NCBI GenBank assembly: GCA_948470475.1
Contig: OX419337.1
Coordinates: forward strand, 6,013,574 to 6,077,573
DNA from: Galaxea fascicularis
Taxonomy: Eukaryota > Cnidaria > Anthozoa > Scleractinia > Euphylliidae
Direction of reading: 5' to 3'
DNA: 64,000 bases
Position numbers and translations under genes: made by a program. Positions 1-12,816 of this stretch are shown piece by piece. The notes under the pieces were generated by a model that had not been told where the DNA came from, made no database searches, and was given only the letters and a program-made list of their open reading frames with translations. Position 1 is the stretch's first letter. Each line of letters starts with the position of its first letter.

Positions 1-177
1 GATTTCTATTCTTATTTGAGCTGTGTGCAAGATTTTAGCAAAGTTGAAATTTTGACCAAAACCCAAAGGGGGGACCACATGCTTTTGAGTCAAATTTTGA
101 ATTTGGCTTAAACTTTGCCTATTTCAAAAAGGAACCTAGAAATCAAGTCTAAATGTATCCAAGAACTCCCACAACAT
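1..177. repeat. Reference monomer of the 177-bp satellite
   Basis: This is the first complete repeat unit, phased at the start of gatttctattcttatttgag; the same phase recurs at 178, 355 and 532. Two windows carry most of the variation between units. The first has three linked sites at 22, 31 and 36 (ctg..g..t versus cag..a..c). The second, at about 145-167, holds the alternatives aagtcta/atgtcta/atgtgta/atgttta/aactcta, then gtatcc/gcttcc/gcatcc, then aagaact/aaaaact/acgaact/aagaagt. Positions of about 38-135, including the six-G run at about 68-73, are nearly invariant. Internal dyads are gcaaagtt (38-45) with aactttgc (111-118), and caaatt-ttg-aatttg (91-105). All reading frames contain stops. 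The length is typical of nucleosome-sized centromeric satellites, but I do not recognise the family. Confidence 0.97.
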
Positions 178-1702
178 GATTTCTATTCTTATTTGAGCTG
201 TGTGCAAGATTTTAGCAAAGTTGAAATTTTGACCAAAACCCAAAGGGGGGACCACATGCTTTTGAGTCAAATTTTGAATTTGGCTTAAACTTTGCCTATT
301 TCAAAAAGGAACCTAGAAATCATGTCTAAATGCTTCCAAGAAGTTCCACAACATGATTTCTATTCTTATTTGAGCTGTGTGCAAGATTTTAGCAAAGTTG
401 AAATTTTGACCAAAACCCAAAGGGGGGACCACATGCTTTTGAGTCAAATTTTGAATTTGGCTTAAACTTTGCCTATTTCAAAAAGGAACCTATAAATCAT
501 GTTTAAATGCTTCCAAAAACTCCCACAACATGATTTCTATTCTTATTTGAGCTGTGTGCAAGATTTTAGCAAAGTTGAAATTTTGACCAAAACCCAAAGG
601 GGGGACCACATGCTTTTGAGTCAAATTTTGAATTTGGCTTAAACTTTGCCTATTTCAAAAAGGAACCTAGAAATCATGTCTAAATGCTTCCAAGAACTCC
701 CACAACATGATTTCTATTCTTATTTAAGCAGTGTGCAAAATTTCAGCAAAGTTGAAATTTTGACCAAAACCCAAAGGGGGGACCACATGCTTTTGAGTCC
801 AATTTTGAATTTGGCTTAAACTTTGCCTATTTCAAAAAGGAACCTAGAAATCATGTGTAAATGCTTCCAAGAACTCCCACAACATGATTTCTTTTCTTAT
901 TTGAGCTTTGTGCAAGAGTTTAGCAAAGTTGAAATTTTGACCAAAACCCAAAGGGGGGACCACATGCTTTTGAGTCAAATTTTGAATTTGGCTTAAACTT
1001 TGCCTATTTCAAAAAGGAACCTAGAAATCATGTGTAAATGTATCCAAGAACTCCCACAACATGATTTCTTTTCTTATTTGAGCAGTGTGCAAAATTTTAG
1101 CAAAGTTGAAATTTTGACCAAAACCCAAAGGGGGGACCACATGCTTTTGAGTCAAATTTTGAATTTGGCTTAAACTTTGCCTATTTCAAAAAGGAACCTA
1201 GAAATAGAGTCTAAATGTATCCAAGAACTCCCACAACATGATTTCTATTCTTATTTGAGCTGTGTGCAAGATTTTAGCAAAGTTGAAATTTTGACCAAAA
1301 CCCAAAGGGGGGACCACATGCTTTTGAGTCAAATTTTGAATTTGGCTTAAACTTTGCCTATTTCAAAAAGGAACCTAGAAATCATGTCTAAATGCTTCCA
1401 AGAACTCCCACAACATGATTTCTATTCTTATTTGAGCTTTGTGCAAGATTTTAGCAAAGTTGAAATTTGGACCAAAACCCAAAGGGGGGACCACATGCTT
1501 TTGAGTCAAATTTTGAATTTGGCTTAAACTTTGCCTATTTCAAAAAGGAACCTAGAAATCATGTGTAAATGCTTCCAAGAACTCCCACAACATGATTTCT
1601 ATTCTTATTTGAGCAGTGTGCAAAATTTCAGGAAAGTTGAAATTTTGACCAAAACCAAAAGGGGGGACCACATGCTTTTGAGTCAAATTTTGAATTTGGC
1701 TT
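1..1702. repeat. Satellite array, segment 1 (about 9.6 monomers)
   Basis: Continuous 177-bp units run from the window edge to the first insertion, so the array extends beyond the left end. The unit at about 532-708 begins a cassette seen again further right: an aaaaact unit, then a unit with tttaagcagtg (marker at 723), then one with ttcttttc and caagagttt, then a gtatcc unit. The last unit before the insertion carries the rare ggaaag (about 1630) and accaaaagg variants that also precede the other three insertions. No gene is present. Confidence 0.97.
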
Positions 1703-1991
1703 CTCAAACTCATTAATAATTCATCAAGTTAAAACAAAGGAAATCATAAGCGTGAAGGAGGTTTTGATACCCGGTCTTAATTAGCATAGATTTTGACGAT
1801 TTTACTTCTCCGTTTACTCCTTGGTTTTTGTTTGATTGAGAAGATATATCAAACACTCGAGACAGTGTTTCATCGGATATCCAAACACCTCGAATTTCGT
1901 CAAAAATACTCCGCTGCGCGTCGTATTTTCAACTCTCTTCTCGGTGTTTTGATATCCCGATGAAACACTGTCGCTCGTGTTTGATATATTA
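1703..1991 (+). mobile_element. Foldback (MITE-like) insertion, copy 1
   Basis: This 289-bp sequence is unrelated to the satellite. It splits a monomer after ggctt and is followed by cttaaac, so CTT is present on both sides (1700-1702 and 1992-1994), consistent with a 3-bp target duplication. The left ~140 bp is unique sequence. The right ~150 bp is an imperfect palindrome whose arms lie at 1844-1889 and 1943-1989. There is no open reading frame of useful length, so it is non-autonomous if it is a transposon. It lacks the C of tttcgatt found in the other three copies, a private 1-bp deletion. The element's left and right ends do not form an obvious terminal inverted repeat, so the superfamily is unclear. 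Confidence 0.85.
1844..1989. repeat. Inverted repeat of foldback copy 1
   Basis: The left arm (1844-1889, 46 bp) pairs with the right arm (1943-1989, 47 bp) at 42 of 46 positions plus one bulge. The outer 13 bp (atatatcaaacac) and the middle 14 bp (cagtgtttcatcgg) pair perfectly. A further inner stem (aaaatac with gtatttt) encloses a loop containing cgctgcgcg. Each arm also holds its own short hairpin, for example aaacact-cgagac-agtgttt in the left arm, so alternative cruciforms are possible. Confidence 0.9.
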
Positions 1992-2196
1992 CTTAAACTT
2001 TGCCTATTTAAAAAAGGAACCTAGAAATCATGTCTAAATGTATCCAAGAACTCCCACAACATGATTTCTATTCTTATTTGAGCTGTGTGCAAGATTTTAG
2101 CAAAGTTGAAATTTTGACCAAAACCCAAAGGGGGGACCACATGCTTTTGAGTCAAATTTTGAATTTGGCTTAAACTTTGCCTATTTCAAAAAGGAA

Positions 2197-3790
2197 CCTA
2201 GAAATCATGTGTAAATGCTTCCAAGAACTCCCACAACATGATTTCTTTTCTTATTTGAGCAGTGTGCAAAATTTCAGCAAAGTTGAAATTTTGACCAAAA
2301 CCCATAGGGGGGACCACATGCTTTTGAGTCAAATTTTGAATTTGGCTTAAACTTTGCCTATTTCAAAAAGGAACCTAGAAATCATGTTTAAATGCTTCCA
2401 AGAACTCCCACAACATGATTTCTATTTTTATTTTAGCTGTGTGCAAGATTTTAGCAAAGTTGAAATTTTGACCAAAACCCAAAGGGGGGACCACATGCTT
2501 TTGAGTCAAATTTTGAATTTGGCTTAAACTTTGCCTATTTCAAAAAGGAACCTAGAAATCATGTGTAAATGCTTCCAAGAACTCCCACAACATGATTTCT
2601 ATTCTTATTTGAGCTGTGTGCAAGATTTTAGCAAAGTTGAAATTTTGACCAAAACCCAAAGGGGGGACCACATGCTTTTGAGTCAAATTTTGAATTTGGC
2701 TTAAACTTTGCCTATTTCAAAAAGGAACCCCTAGAAATCATGTGTAAATGCTTCCAAAAACTCCCACAACATGATTTCTATTCTTATTTGAGCTGTGTGC
2801 AAGATTTTAGCAAAGTTGAAATTTTGACCAAAACCCAAAGGGGGGACCACATGCTTTTAAGTCAAATTTTGAATTTGGCTTAAACTTTGCCTATTTTAAA
2901 ATGGAACCTAGAAATCATGTTTAAATGCTTCCAAAAACTCCCACAACATGATTTCTATTCTTATTTGAGCTGTGTGCAAGATTTTAGCAAAGTTGAAATT
3001 TGGACCAAAACCCAAAGGGGGGACCACATGCTTTTGAGTAGAATTTTGAATTTGGCTTAAACTTTGCCTATTTCAAAAAGGAACCTAGAAATCATGTGTA
3101 AATGCTTCCAAGAACTCCCACAACATGATTTCTATTCTTATTTGAGCTGTGTGCAAGATTGTAGCAAAGTTGAAATTTTGACCAAAACCCATAGGGGGGA
3201 CCACATGCTTTTGAGTCAAATTTTGAATTTGGCTTAAACTTTGCCTATTTCAAAAAGGAACCTAGAAATCATGTGTAAATGCTTCCAAAAACTCCCACAA
3301 CATGATTTCTATTCTTATTTGAGCTGTGTGCAAGATTTTAGCAAAGTTGAAATTTTCACCAAACCCATAGGGGGGACGACATGCTTTTGAGTCAAATTTT
3401 GAATTTGGCTTAAACTTTGCCTATTTCAAAAAGGAACCTAGAAATCATGTGTAAATGCTTCCAAGAACTCCCATAACATGATTTCTATTCTTATTTGAGC
3501 AGTGTGCAAAATTTCAGCAAAGTTGAAATTTTGACAACAACCCAAAGGGGGGACCACATGCTTTTGAGTCAAATTTTGAATTTGGCTTAAACTTTGCCTA
3601 TTTCAAAATGGAACCTAGAAATCATGTTTAAATGCTTCCAAAAACTCCCACAACATGATTTCTATTCTTATTTGAGCTGTGTGCAAGATTTTAGCAAAGT
3701 TGAAATTTTGAGCAAAACCCAAAGGGGGGACCACATGCTTTTGAGTCAAATTTTGAATTTGGCTTAAACTTTGCCTATTTCAAAATGGAA
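2197..3790. repeat. 9-monomer higher-order unit, copy A
   Basis: The ordered markers are: a cttttc/gcagtg unit with cccatagg; a tatttttattttagc unit; a plain gtgtaaatg unit; a unit beginning ggaacccctag (cta at 2731); a tttaaaatgg unit with aaatttggacc and gagtagaat; a caagattgtagc unit; a caccaaaccc/gacgac unit; a ccataac/gacaacaaccc unit; and a tcaaaatgg unit. The same order and length recur at 17535, 55653 and 57247, with only scattered substitutions. Confidence 0.85.
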
Positions 3791-4330
3791 CCTAGAAATC
3801 ATGTCTAAATGCTTCCAAGAACTCCCACAACATGATTTCTATTCTTATTTGAGCTGTGTGCAAGATTTTAGCAAAGTTGAAATTTTGAGCAAAACCCAAA
3901 GGGGGGACCACATGCTTTTGAGTCAAATTTTGAATTTGGCTTAAACTTTGCCTATTTCAAAATGGAACCTAGAAATCATGTCTAAATGCTTCCAAGAACT
4001 CCCACAACATGATTTCTATTCTTATTTGAGCTGTGTGCAAGATTTTAGCAAAGTTGAAATTTTGACCAAAACCCAAAGGGGGGACCACATGCTTTTGAGT
4101 CAAATTTTGAATTTGGCTTAAACTTTGCCTATTTCAAAAAGGAACCTAGAAATCATGTGTAAATGCTTCCAAGAACTCCCACAACATGATTTCTATTCTT
4201 ATTTGAGCTGTGTGCAAGATTTTAGCAAAGTTGAAATTTTGACCAAAACCCAAAGGGGGGACCACATGCTTTTGAGTCAAATTTTGAATTTGGCTTAAAC
4301 TTTGCCTATTTCAAAAAGGAACCTAGAAAT

Positions 4331-7300
4331 CATATGTAAATGCTTCCAAAAACTCCCACAACATGATTTCTATTCTTATTTGAGGTGTGTGCAAGATTTT
4401 AGCAAAGTTGAAATTTTCACCAAAACCCAAAGGGGGGACCACATGCTTTTGAGTCCAATTTTGAATTTGGCTTAAACTTTGCCTATTTCAAAAAGGAACC
4501 TAGAAATCATGTGTAAATGCTTCTAAGAACTCCCATAACATGATTTCTATTCTTATTTGAGCAGTGTGCAAAATTTCAGCAAAGTTGAAATTTTGACAAC
4601 AACCCAAAGGGGGGACCACATGCTTTTGAGTCAAATTTTGAATTTGGCTTAAACTTTCCCTATTTCAAAATGGAACCTAGAAATCATGTTTAAATGCTTC
4701 CAAAAACTCCCACAACATGATTTCTATTCTTATTTGAGCTGTGTGCAAGATTTTAGCAAAGTTGAAATTTTGACCAAAACCCAAAGGGGGGACCACATGC
4801 TTTTGAGTCAAATTTTGAATTTGGCTTAAACTTTGCCTATTTCAAAAAGGAACCTAGAAATCATGTCTAAATGCTTCCAAGAACTCCCACAACATGATTT
4901 CTATTCTTATTTGAGCTGTGTGCAAGATTGTAGCAAAGTTGAAATTTTGACCAAAACCCAAAGGGGGGACCACATGCTTTTGAGTCAAATTTTGAATTTG
5001 GCTTAAACTTTGCCTATTTCAAAAAGGAACCTAGAAATCATGTGTAAATGCTTCCAAGAACTCCCACAACATGATTTCTATTCTTATTTGAGCTGTGTGC
5101 AAGATTGTAGCAAAGTTGAAATTTTGACCAAAACCCATAGGGGGGACCACATGCTTTTGAGTCAAATTTTGAATTTGGCTTAAACTTTGCCTATTTCAAA
5201 AAGGAACCTAGAAATCATGTGTAAATGCTTCCAAAAACTCCCACAACATGATTTCTATTCTTATTTGAGCTGTGTGCAAGATTTTAGCAAAGTTGAAATT
5301 TTCACCAAACCCAAAGGGGGGACCACATGCTTTTGAGTCCAATTTTGAATTTGGCTTAAACTTTGCCTATTTCAAAAAGGAACCTAGAAATCATGTGTAA
5401 ATGCTTCCAAGAACTCCCATAACATGATTTCTATTCTTATTTGAGCAGTGTGCAAAATTTCAGCAAAGTTGAAATTTTGACAACAACCCAAAGGGGGGAC
5501 CACATGCTTTTGAGTCAAATTTTGAATTTGGCTTAAACTTTCCCTATTTCAAAATGGAACCTAGAAATCATGTTTAAATGCTTCCAAAAACTCCCACAAC
5601 ATGATTTCTATTCTTATTTGAGCTGTGTGCAAGATTTTAGCAAAGTTGAAATTTTGACCAAAACCCAAAGGGGGGACCACATGCTTTTGAGTCAAATTTT
5701 GAATTTGGCTTAAACTTTGCCTATTTCAAAAAGGAACCTAGAAATCATGTCTAAATGCTTCCAAGAACTCCCACAACATGATTTCTATTCTTATTTGAGC
5801 TGTGTGCAAGATTTTAGCAAAGTTGAAATTTTGACCAAAACCCAAAGGGGGGACCACATGCTTTTGAGTCAAATTTTGAATTTGGCTTAAACTTTGCCTA
5901 TTTCAAAAAGGAACCTAGAAATCATGTGTAAATGCTTCCAAGAACTCCCACAACATGATTTCTATTCTTATTTGAGCTGTGTGCAAGATTTTAGCAAAGT
6001 TGAAATTTTGACCAAAACCCAAAGGGGGGACCACATGCTTTTGAGTCAAATTTTGAATTTGGCTTAAACTTTGCCTATTTCGAAAAGGAACCTAGAAATC
6101 ATATGTAAATGCTTCCAAAAACTCCCACAACATGATTTCTATTCTTATTTGAGGTGTGTGCAAGATTTTAGCAAAGTTGAAATTTTCACCAAAACCCAAA
6201 GGGGGGACCACATGCTTTTGAGTCCAATTTTGAATTTGGCTTAAACTTTGCCTATTTCAAAAAGGAACCTAGAAATCATGTGTAAATGCTTCTAAGAACT
6301 CCCATAACATGATTTCTATTCTTATTTGAGCAGTGTGCAAAATTTCAGCAAAGTTGAAATTTTGACAACAACCCAAAGGGGGGACCACATGCTTTTGAGT
6401 CAAATTTTGAATTTGGCTTAAACTTTGCCTATTTCAAAATGGAACCTAGAAATCATGTTTAAATGCTTCCAAAAACTCCCACAACATGATTTCTATTCTT
6501 ATTTGAGCTGTGTGCAAGATTTTAGCAAAGTTGAAATTTTGACCAAAACCCAAAGGGGGGACCACATGCTTTTGAGTCAAATTTTGAATTTGGCTTAAAC
6601 TTTGCCTATTTCAAAAAGGAACCTAGAAATCATGTGTAAATGCTTCCAAGAACTCCCACAACATGATTTCTATTCTTATTTGAGCTGTGTGCAAGATTTT
6701 AGCAAAGTTGAAATTTTGACCAAAACCCAAAGGGGGGACCACATGCTTTTGAGTCAAATTTTGAATTTGGCTTAAACTTTGCCTATTTCAAAAAGGAACC
6801 TAGAAATCATGTGTAAATACTTCCAAGAACTCCCACAACAAGATTTCTATTCTTATTTGAGCTGTGTGCAAGATTGTAGCAAAGTTGAAATTTTGACCAA
6901 AACCCAAAGGGGGGACCACATGCTTTTGAGTCAAATTTTGAATTTGGCTTAAACTTTGCCTATTTCAAAAAGGAACCTAGAAATCAAGTCTAAATGTATC
7001 CAAGAACTCCCACAACATGATTTCTATTCTTATTTGAGCTGTGTGCAAGATTTTAGCAAAGTTGAAATTTGGACCAAAACCCAAAGGGGGGACCACATGC
7101 TTTTGAGTCCAATTTTGAATTTGGCTTAAACTTTGCCTATTTCAAAAAGGAACCTAGAAATCAAGTCTAAATGCATCCAAGAACTCCCACAACATGATTT
7201 CTATTCTTATTTGAGCTGTGTGCAAGATTTTAGCAAAGTTGAAATTTTGACCAAAACCCAAAGGGGGGACCACATGCTTTTGAGTCAAATTTTGAATTTG

Positions 7301-7868
7301 GCTTAAACTTTGCCTATTTCAAAAAGGAACCTAGAAATCATGTCTAAATGCTTCCAAGAACTCCTACAACATGATTTCTATTCTTATTTGAGCTGTGTGC
7401 AAGATTTTAGCAAAGTTGAAATTTTGACCAAAACCCAAAGGGGGGACCACATGCTTTTGAGTCAAATTTTGAATTTGGCTTAAACTTTGCCTATTTCAAA
7501 AAGGAACCTAGAAATCAAGTCTAAATGTATCCAAGAACTCACACAACATGATTTCTATTCTTATTTGAGCTGTGTGCAAGATTTTAGCAAAGTTGAAATT
7601 TTGACCAAAACCCAAAGGGGGGACCACATGCTTTTGAGTCAAATTTTGAATTTGGCTTAAACTTTGCCTATTTCAAAAAGGAACCTAGAAATCAAGTCTA
7701 AATGTATCCAAGAACTCCCACAACATGATTTCTATTCTTATTTGAGCTGTGTGCAAGATTTTAGCAAAGTTGAAATTTTGACCAAAACCCAAAGGGGGGA
7801 CCACATGCTTTTGAGTCAAATTTTGAATTTGGCTTAAACTTTGCCTATTTCAAAAAGGAACCTAGAAA
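4331..7868. repeat. 10-monomer period with nested 5-monomer spacing
   Basis: The rare catatgtaaatg variant occurs at 4331 and 6100, 1769 bp apart (10 monomers minus 1 bp), each followed by gaggtgtgtg and a cttctaagaactcccataac unit. Within this stretch the gacaacaaccc unit recurs at about 884-885 bp (5 monomers): 4595, 5479, 6364. The second 10-mer loses correspondence after a few monomers, so the right limit is approximate. Confidence 0.55.
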
Positions 7869-8391
7869 CCATGTTTAAATGCTTCCAAAAACTCCCACAA
7901 CATGATTTCTATTCTTATTTGAGCTGTGTGCAAGATTTTAGCAAAGTTGAAATTTTGACCAAAACCCAAAGGGGGGACCACATGCTTTTGAGTCCAATTT
8001 TGAATTTGGCTTAAACTTTGCCTATTTCAAAAAGGAACCTAGAAATCATGTCTAAATGCTTCCAAGAACTCCCACAACATGATTTCTATTCTTATTTAAG
8101 CAGTGTGCAAAATTTCAGCAAAGTTGAAATTTTGACCAAAACCCAAAGGGGGGACCACATGCTTTTGAGTCAAATTTTGAATTTGGCTTAAACTTTGCCT
8201 ATTTCAAAAAGGAACCTAGAAATCATGTTTAAATGCTTCCAAGAACTCCCACAACATGATTTCTTTTCTTATTTGAGCTGTGTGCAAGAGTTTAGCAAAG
8301 TTGAAATTTTGACCAAAACCCAAAGGGGGGACCACATGCTTTTGAGTCAAATTTTGAATTTGGCTTAAACTTTGCCTATTTCAAAAAGGAA

Positions 8392-9453
8392 CCTAGAAAT
8401 CATGTGTAAATGTATCCAAGAACTCCCACAACATGATTTCTTTTCTTATTTGAGCAGTGTGCAAAATTTCAGCAAAGTTGAAATTTTGACCAAAACCCAA
8501 AGGGGGGACCACATGCTTCTGAGTCAAATTTTGAATTTGGCTTAAACTTTGCCTATTTTAAAATGGAACCTAGAAATCATGTTTAAATGCTTCCAAAAAC
8601 TCCCACAACATGATTTCTATTCTTATTTGAGCTGTGTGCAAGATTTTAGCAAAGTTGAAATTTTGACCAAAACCCAAAGGGGGGACCACATGCTTTTGAG
8701 TCAAATTTTGAATTTGGCTTAAACTTTGCCTATTTCAAAAAGGAACCTAGAAATCATGTGTAACTGCTTCCAAGAAGTCCCACAACATGATTTCTATTCT
8801 TATTTGAGCTGTGTGCAAGAGTTTAGCAAAGTTGAAATTTTGACCAAAACCCAAAGGGGGGACCACATGCTTTTGAGTCAAATTTTGAATTTGGCTTAAA
8901 CTTTGCCTATTTCAAAAAGGAACCTAGAAATCATGTGTAAATGTATCCAAGAACTCCCACAACATGATTTCTTTTCTTATTTGAGCAGTGTGCAAAATTT
9001 CAGCAAAGTTGAAATTTTGACCAAAACCCATAGGGGGGACCACATGCTTCTGAGTCAAATTTTGAATTTGGCTTAAACTTTGCCTATTTTAAAATGGAAC
9101 CTAGAAATCATGTTTAAATGCTTCCAAAAACTCCCACAACATGATTTCTATTCTTATTTGAGCTGTGTGCAAGATTTTAGCAAAGTTGAAATTTTGACCA
9201 AAACCCAAAGGGGGGACCACATGCTTTTGAGTCAAATTTTGAATTTGGCTTAAACTTTGCCTATTTCAAAAAGGAACCTAGAAATCATGTGTAACTGCTT
9301 CCAAGAAGTCCCACAACATGATTTCTATTCTTATTTGAGCTGTGTGCAAGATTTTAGTAAAGTTGAAATTTTGACCAAAACCCAAAGGGGGGACCACATG
9401 CTTTTGAGTCAAATTTTGAATTTGGCTTAAACTTTGCCTATTTCAAAAAGGAA
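8392..9453. repeat. Tandem duplication of a 531-bp trimer
   Basis: Two adjacent three-monomer units begin at 8392 and 8923. Each has a gtgtaaatgtatcc/cttttc/gcagtg unit ending cttctgagtc, then a tttaaaatgg unit, then a unit with the rare gtaactgcttccaagaagtcc (at 8760 and 9291, exactly 531 bp apart). They differ at a few sites, for example cccaaagg versus cccatagg and gagtttagc versus gattttagt. Confidence 0.8.
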
Positions 9454-12400
9454 CCTAGAAATCATGTCTAAATGTATCCAAGAACTCCCACAACATGATT
9501 TCTATTCTTATTTGAGCTGTGTGCAAGATTTTAGCAAAGTTGAAATTTTGACCAAAACCCAAAGGGGGGACCACATGCTTTTGAGTCAAATTTTGAATTT
9601 GGCTTAAACTTTGCCTATTTCAAAAAGGAACCTAGAAATCAACTCTAAATGCATCCAAGAACTCCCACAACATGATTTCTATTCTTATTTGAGCTGTGTG
9701 CAAGATTTTAGCAAAGTTGAAATTTTGACCAAAACCCAAAGGGGGGACCACATGCTTTTGAGTCAAATTTTGAATTTGGCTTAAACTTTGCCTATTTCAA
9801 AAAGGAACCTAGAAATCATGTCTAAATGCTTCCAAGAAGTCCCACAACATGATTTCTATTCTTATTTGAGCTGTGTGCAAGATTTTAGCAAAGTTGAAAT
9901 TTTGACCAAAACCCAAAGGGGGGACCACATGCTTTTGAGTCAAATTTTGAATTTGGCTTAAACTTTGCCTATTTCAAAAAGGAACCTAGAAATCATGTTT
10001 AAATGCTTCCAAAAACTCCCACAACATGATTTCTATTCTTATTTGAGCTGTGTGCAAGATTTTAGCAAAGTTGAAATTTTGACCAAAACCCAAAGGGGGG
10101 ACCACATGCTTTTGAGTCCAATTTTGAATTTGGCTTAAACTTTGCCTATTTCAAAAAGGAACCTAGAAATCATGTCTAAATGCTTCCAAGAACTCCCACA
10201 ACATGATTTCTATTCTTATTTAAGCAGTGTGCAAAATTTCAGCAAAGTTGAAATTTTGACCAAAACCCAAAGGGGGGACCACATGCTTTTGAGTCAAATT
10301 TTGAATTTGGCTTAAACTTTGCCTATTTCAAAAAGGAACCTAGAAATCATGTTTAAATGCTTCCAAGAACTCCCACAACATGATTTCTTTTGTTATTTGA
10401 GCTGTGTGCAAGAGTTTAGCAAAGTTGAAATTTTGACCAAAACCCAAAGGGGGGACCACATGCTTTTGAGTCAAATTTTGAATTTGGCTTAAACTTTGCC
10501 TATTTCAAAAAGGAACCTAGAAATCATGTGTAAATGTATCCAAGAACTCCCACAACATGATTTCTTTTCTTATTTGAGCAGTGTGCAAAATTTCATTAAA
10601 GTTGAAATTTTGACCAAAACCCAAAGGGGGGACCACATGCTTCTGAGTCAAATTTTGAATTTGGCTTAAACTTTGCCTATTTTAAAATGGAACCTAGAAA
10701 TCATGTTTAAATGCTTCCAAAAACTCCCACAACATGATTTCTATTCTTATTTGAGCTGTGTGCAAGATTTTAGCAAAGTTGAAATTTTGACCAAAACCCA
10801 AAGGGGGGACCACATGCTTTTGAGTCAAATTTTGAATTTGGCTTAAACTTTGCCTATTTCAAAAAGGAACCTAGAAATTATGTGTAAATGCTTCCAAGAA
10901 CTCCTACAACATGATTTCTATTCTTATTTGAGCTGTGTGCAAGATTTTAGCAAAGTTGAAATTTTGACCAAAACCCAAAGGGGGGACCACATGCTTTTGA
11001 GTCAAATTTTGAATTTGGCTTAAACTTTGCCTATTTCAAAAAGGAACCTAGAAATCAAGTCTAAATGTATCCAAGAACTCCCACAACATGATTTCTATTC
11101 TTATTTGAGCTGTGTGCAAGATTTTAGCAAAGTTGAAATTTTGACCAAAACCCAAAGGGGGGACCACATGCTTTTGAGTCAAATTTTGAATTTGGCTTAA
11201 ACTTTGCCTATTTCAAAAAGGAACCTAGAAATCATGTCTAAATGCTTCCAAGAACTCCCACAACATGATTTCTATTCTTATTTGAGCTGTGTGCAAGATT
11301 TTAGCAAAGTTGAAATTTTGACCAAAACCCAAAGGGGGGACCACATGCTTTTGAGTCAAATTTTGAATTTGGCTTAAACTTTGCCTATTTCAAAAAGGAA
11401 CCTAGAAATCATGTGTAAATGCTTCCAAGAACTCCCACAACATGATTTCTATTCTTATTTGAGCTGTGTGCAAGATTGTAGCAAAGTTGAAATTTTGACC
11501 AAAACCCAAAGGGGGGACCACATGCTTTTGAGTCAAATTTTGAATTTGGCTTAAACTTTGCCTATTTCAAAAAGGAACCTAGAAATCAAGTCTAAATGTA
11601 TCCAAGAACTCCCACAACATGATTTCTATTCTTATTTGAGCTGTGTGCAAGATTTTAGCAAAGTTGAAATTTTGACCAAAACCCAAAGGGGGGACCACAT
11701 GCTTTTGAGTCAAATTTTGAATTTGGCTTAAACTTTGCCTATTTCAAAAAGGAACCTAGAAATCAAGTCTAAATGCATCCAAGAACTCCCACAACATGAT
11801 TTCTATTCTTATTTGAGCTGTGTGCAAGATTTTAGCAAAGTTGAAATTTTGACCAAAACCCAAAGGGGGGACCACATGCTTTTGAGTCCAATTTTGAATT
11901 TGGCTTAAACTTTGCCTATTTCAAAAAGGAACCTAGAAATCATGTCTAAATGCTTCCAAGAAGTCCCACAACATGATTTCTATTCTTATTTGAGCTGTGT
12001 GCAAGATTTTAGCAAAGTTGAAATTTTCACCAAAACCCAAAGGGGGGACCACATGCTTTTGAGTCAAATTTTGAATTTGGCTTAAACTTTGCCTATTTCA
12101 AAAAGGAACCTAGAAATCAAGTCTAAATGTATCCAAGAACTCCCACAACATGATTTCTATTCTTATTTGAGCTGTGTGCAAGATTTTAGCAAAGTTGAAA
12201 TTTTGACCAAAACCCAAAGGGGGGACCACATGCTTTTGAGTCAAATTTTGAATTTGGCTTAAACTTTGCCTATTTCAAAAAGGAACCTAGAAATCAAGTC
12301 TAAATGTATCCAAGAAGTCCCACAACATGATTTCTATTCTTATTTGAGCTGTGTGCAAGATTTTAGCAAAGTTGAAATTTTGACCAAAACCCAAAGGGGG

Positions 12401-12816
12401 GACCACATGCTTTTGAGTCAAATTTTGAATTTGGCTTAAACTTTGCCTATTTCAAAAAGGAACCTAGAAATCATGTGTAAATGCTTCCAAGAAGTTCCAC
12501 AACATGATTTCTATTCTTATTTGAGCTGTGTGCAAGATTTTAGCAAAGTTGAAATTTTGACCAAAACCCAAAGGGGGGACCACATGCTTTTGAGTCAAAT
12601 TTTGAATTTGGCTTAAACTTTGCCTATTTCAAAAAGGAACCTAGAAATCATGTGTAAATGCTTCCAAGAACTCCCACAACATGATTTCTATTCTTATTTG
12701 AGCTGTGTGCAAGATTTTAGCAAAGTTGAAATTTTGACCAAAACCCAAAGGGGGGACCACATGCTTTTGAGTCAAATTTTGAATTTGGCTTAAACTTTGC
12801 CTATTTCAAAAAGGAA

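Noticed and set aside
68..73. G-quadruplex from the aaaggggggacc run
   Set aside because: There is only one G run per 177 bp, so four runs are not close enough for an intramolecular quadruplex.
1531..1716. 61-codon plus-strand reading frame, repeated at 16868, 26900 and 29846
   Set aside because: It reads through satellite sequence and ends just inside the insertion because the insertion disrupts the usual TAA in ggcttaaac. It recurs only because the locus was duplicated, with no other coding sign.
1703..1991. tRNA-derived SINE or other RNA gene in the insertion
   Set aside because: I see no A/B box pair, cloverleaf or poly-A tail; the dominant structure is a DNA-type palindrome.
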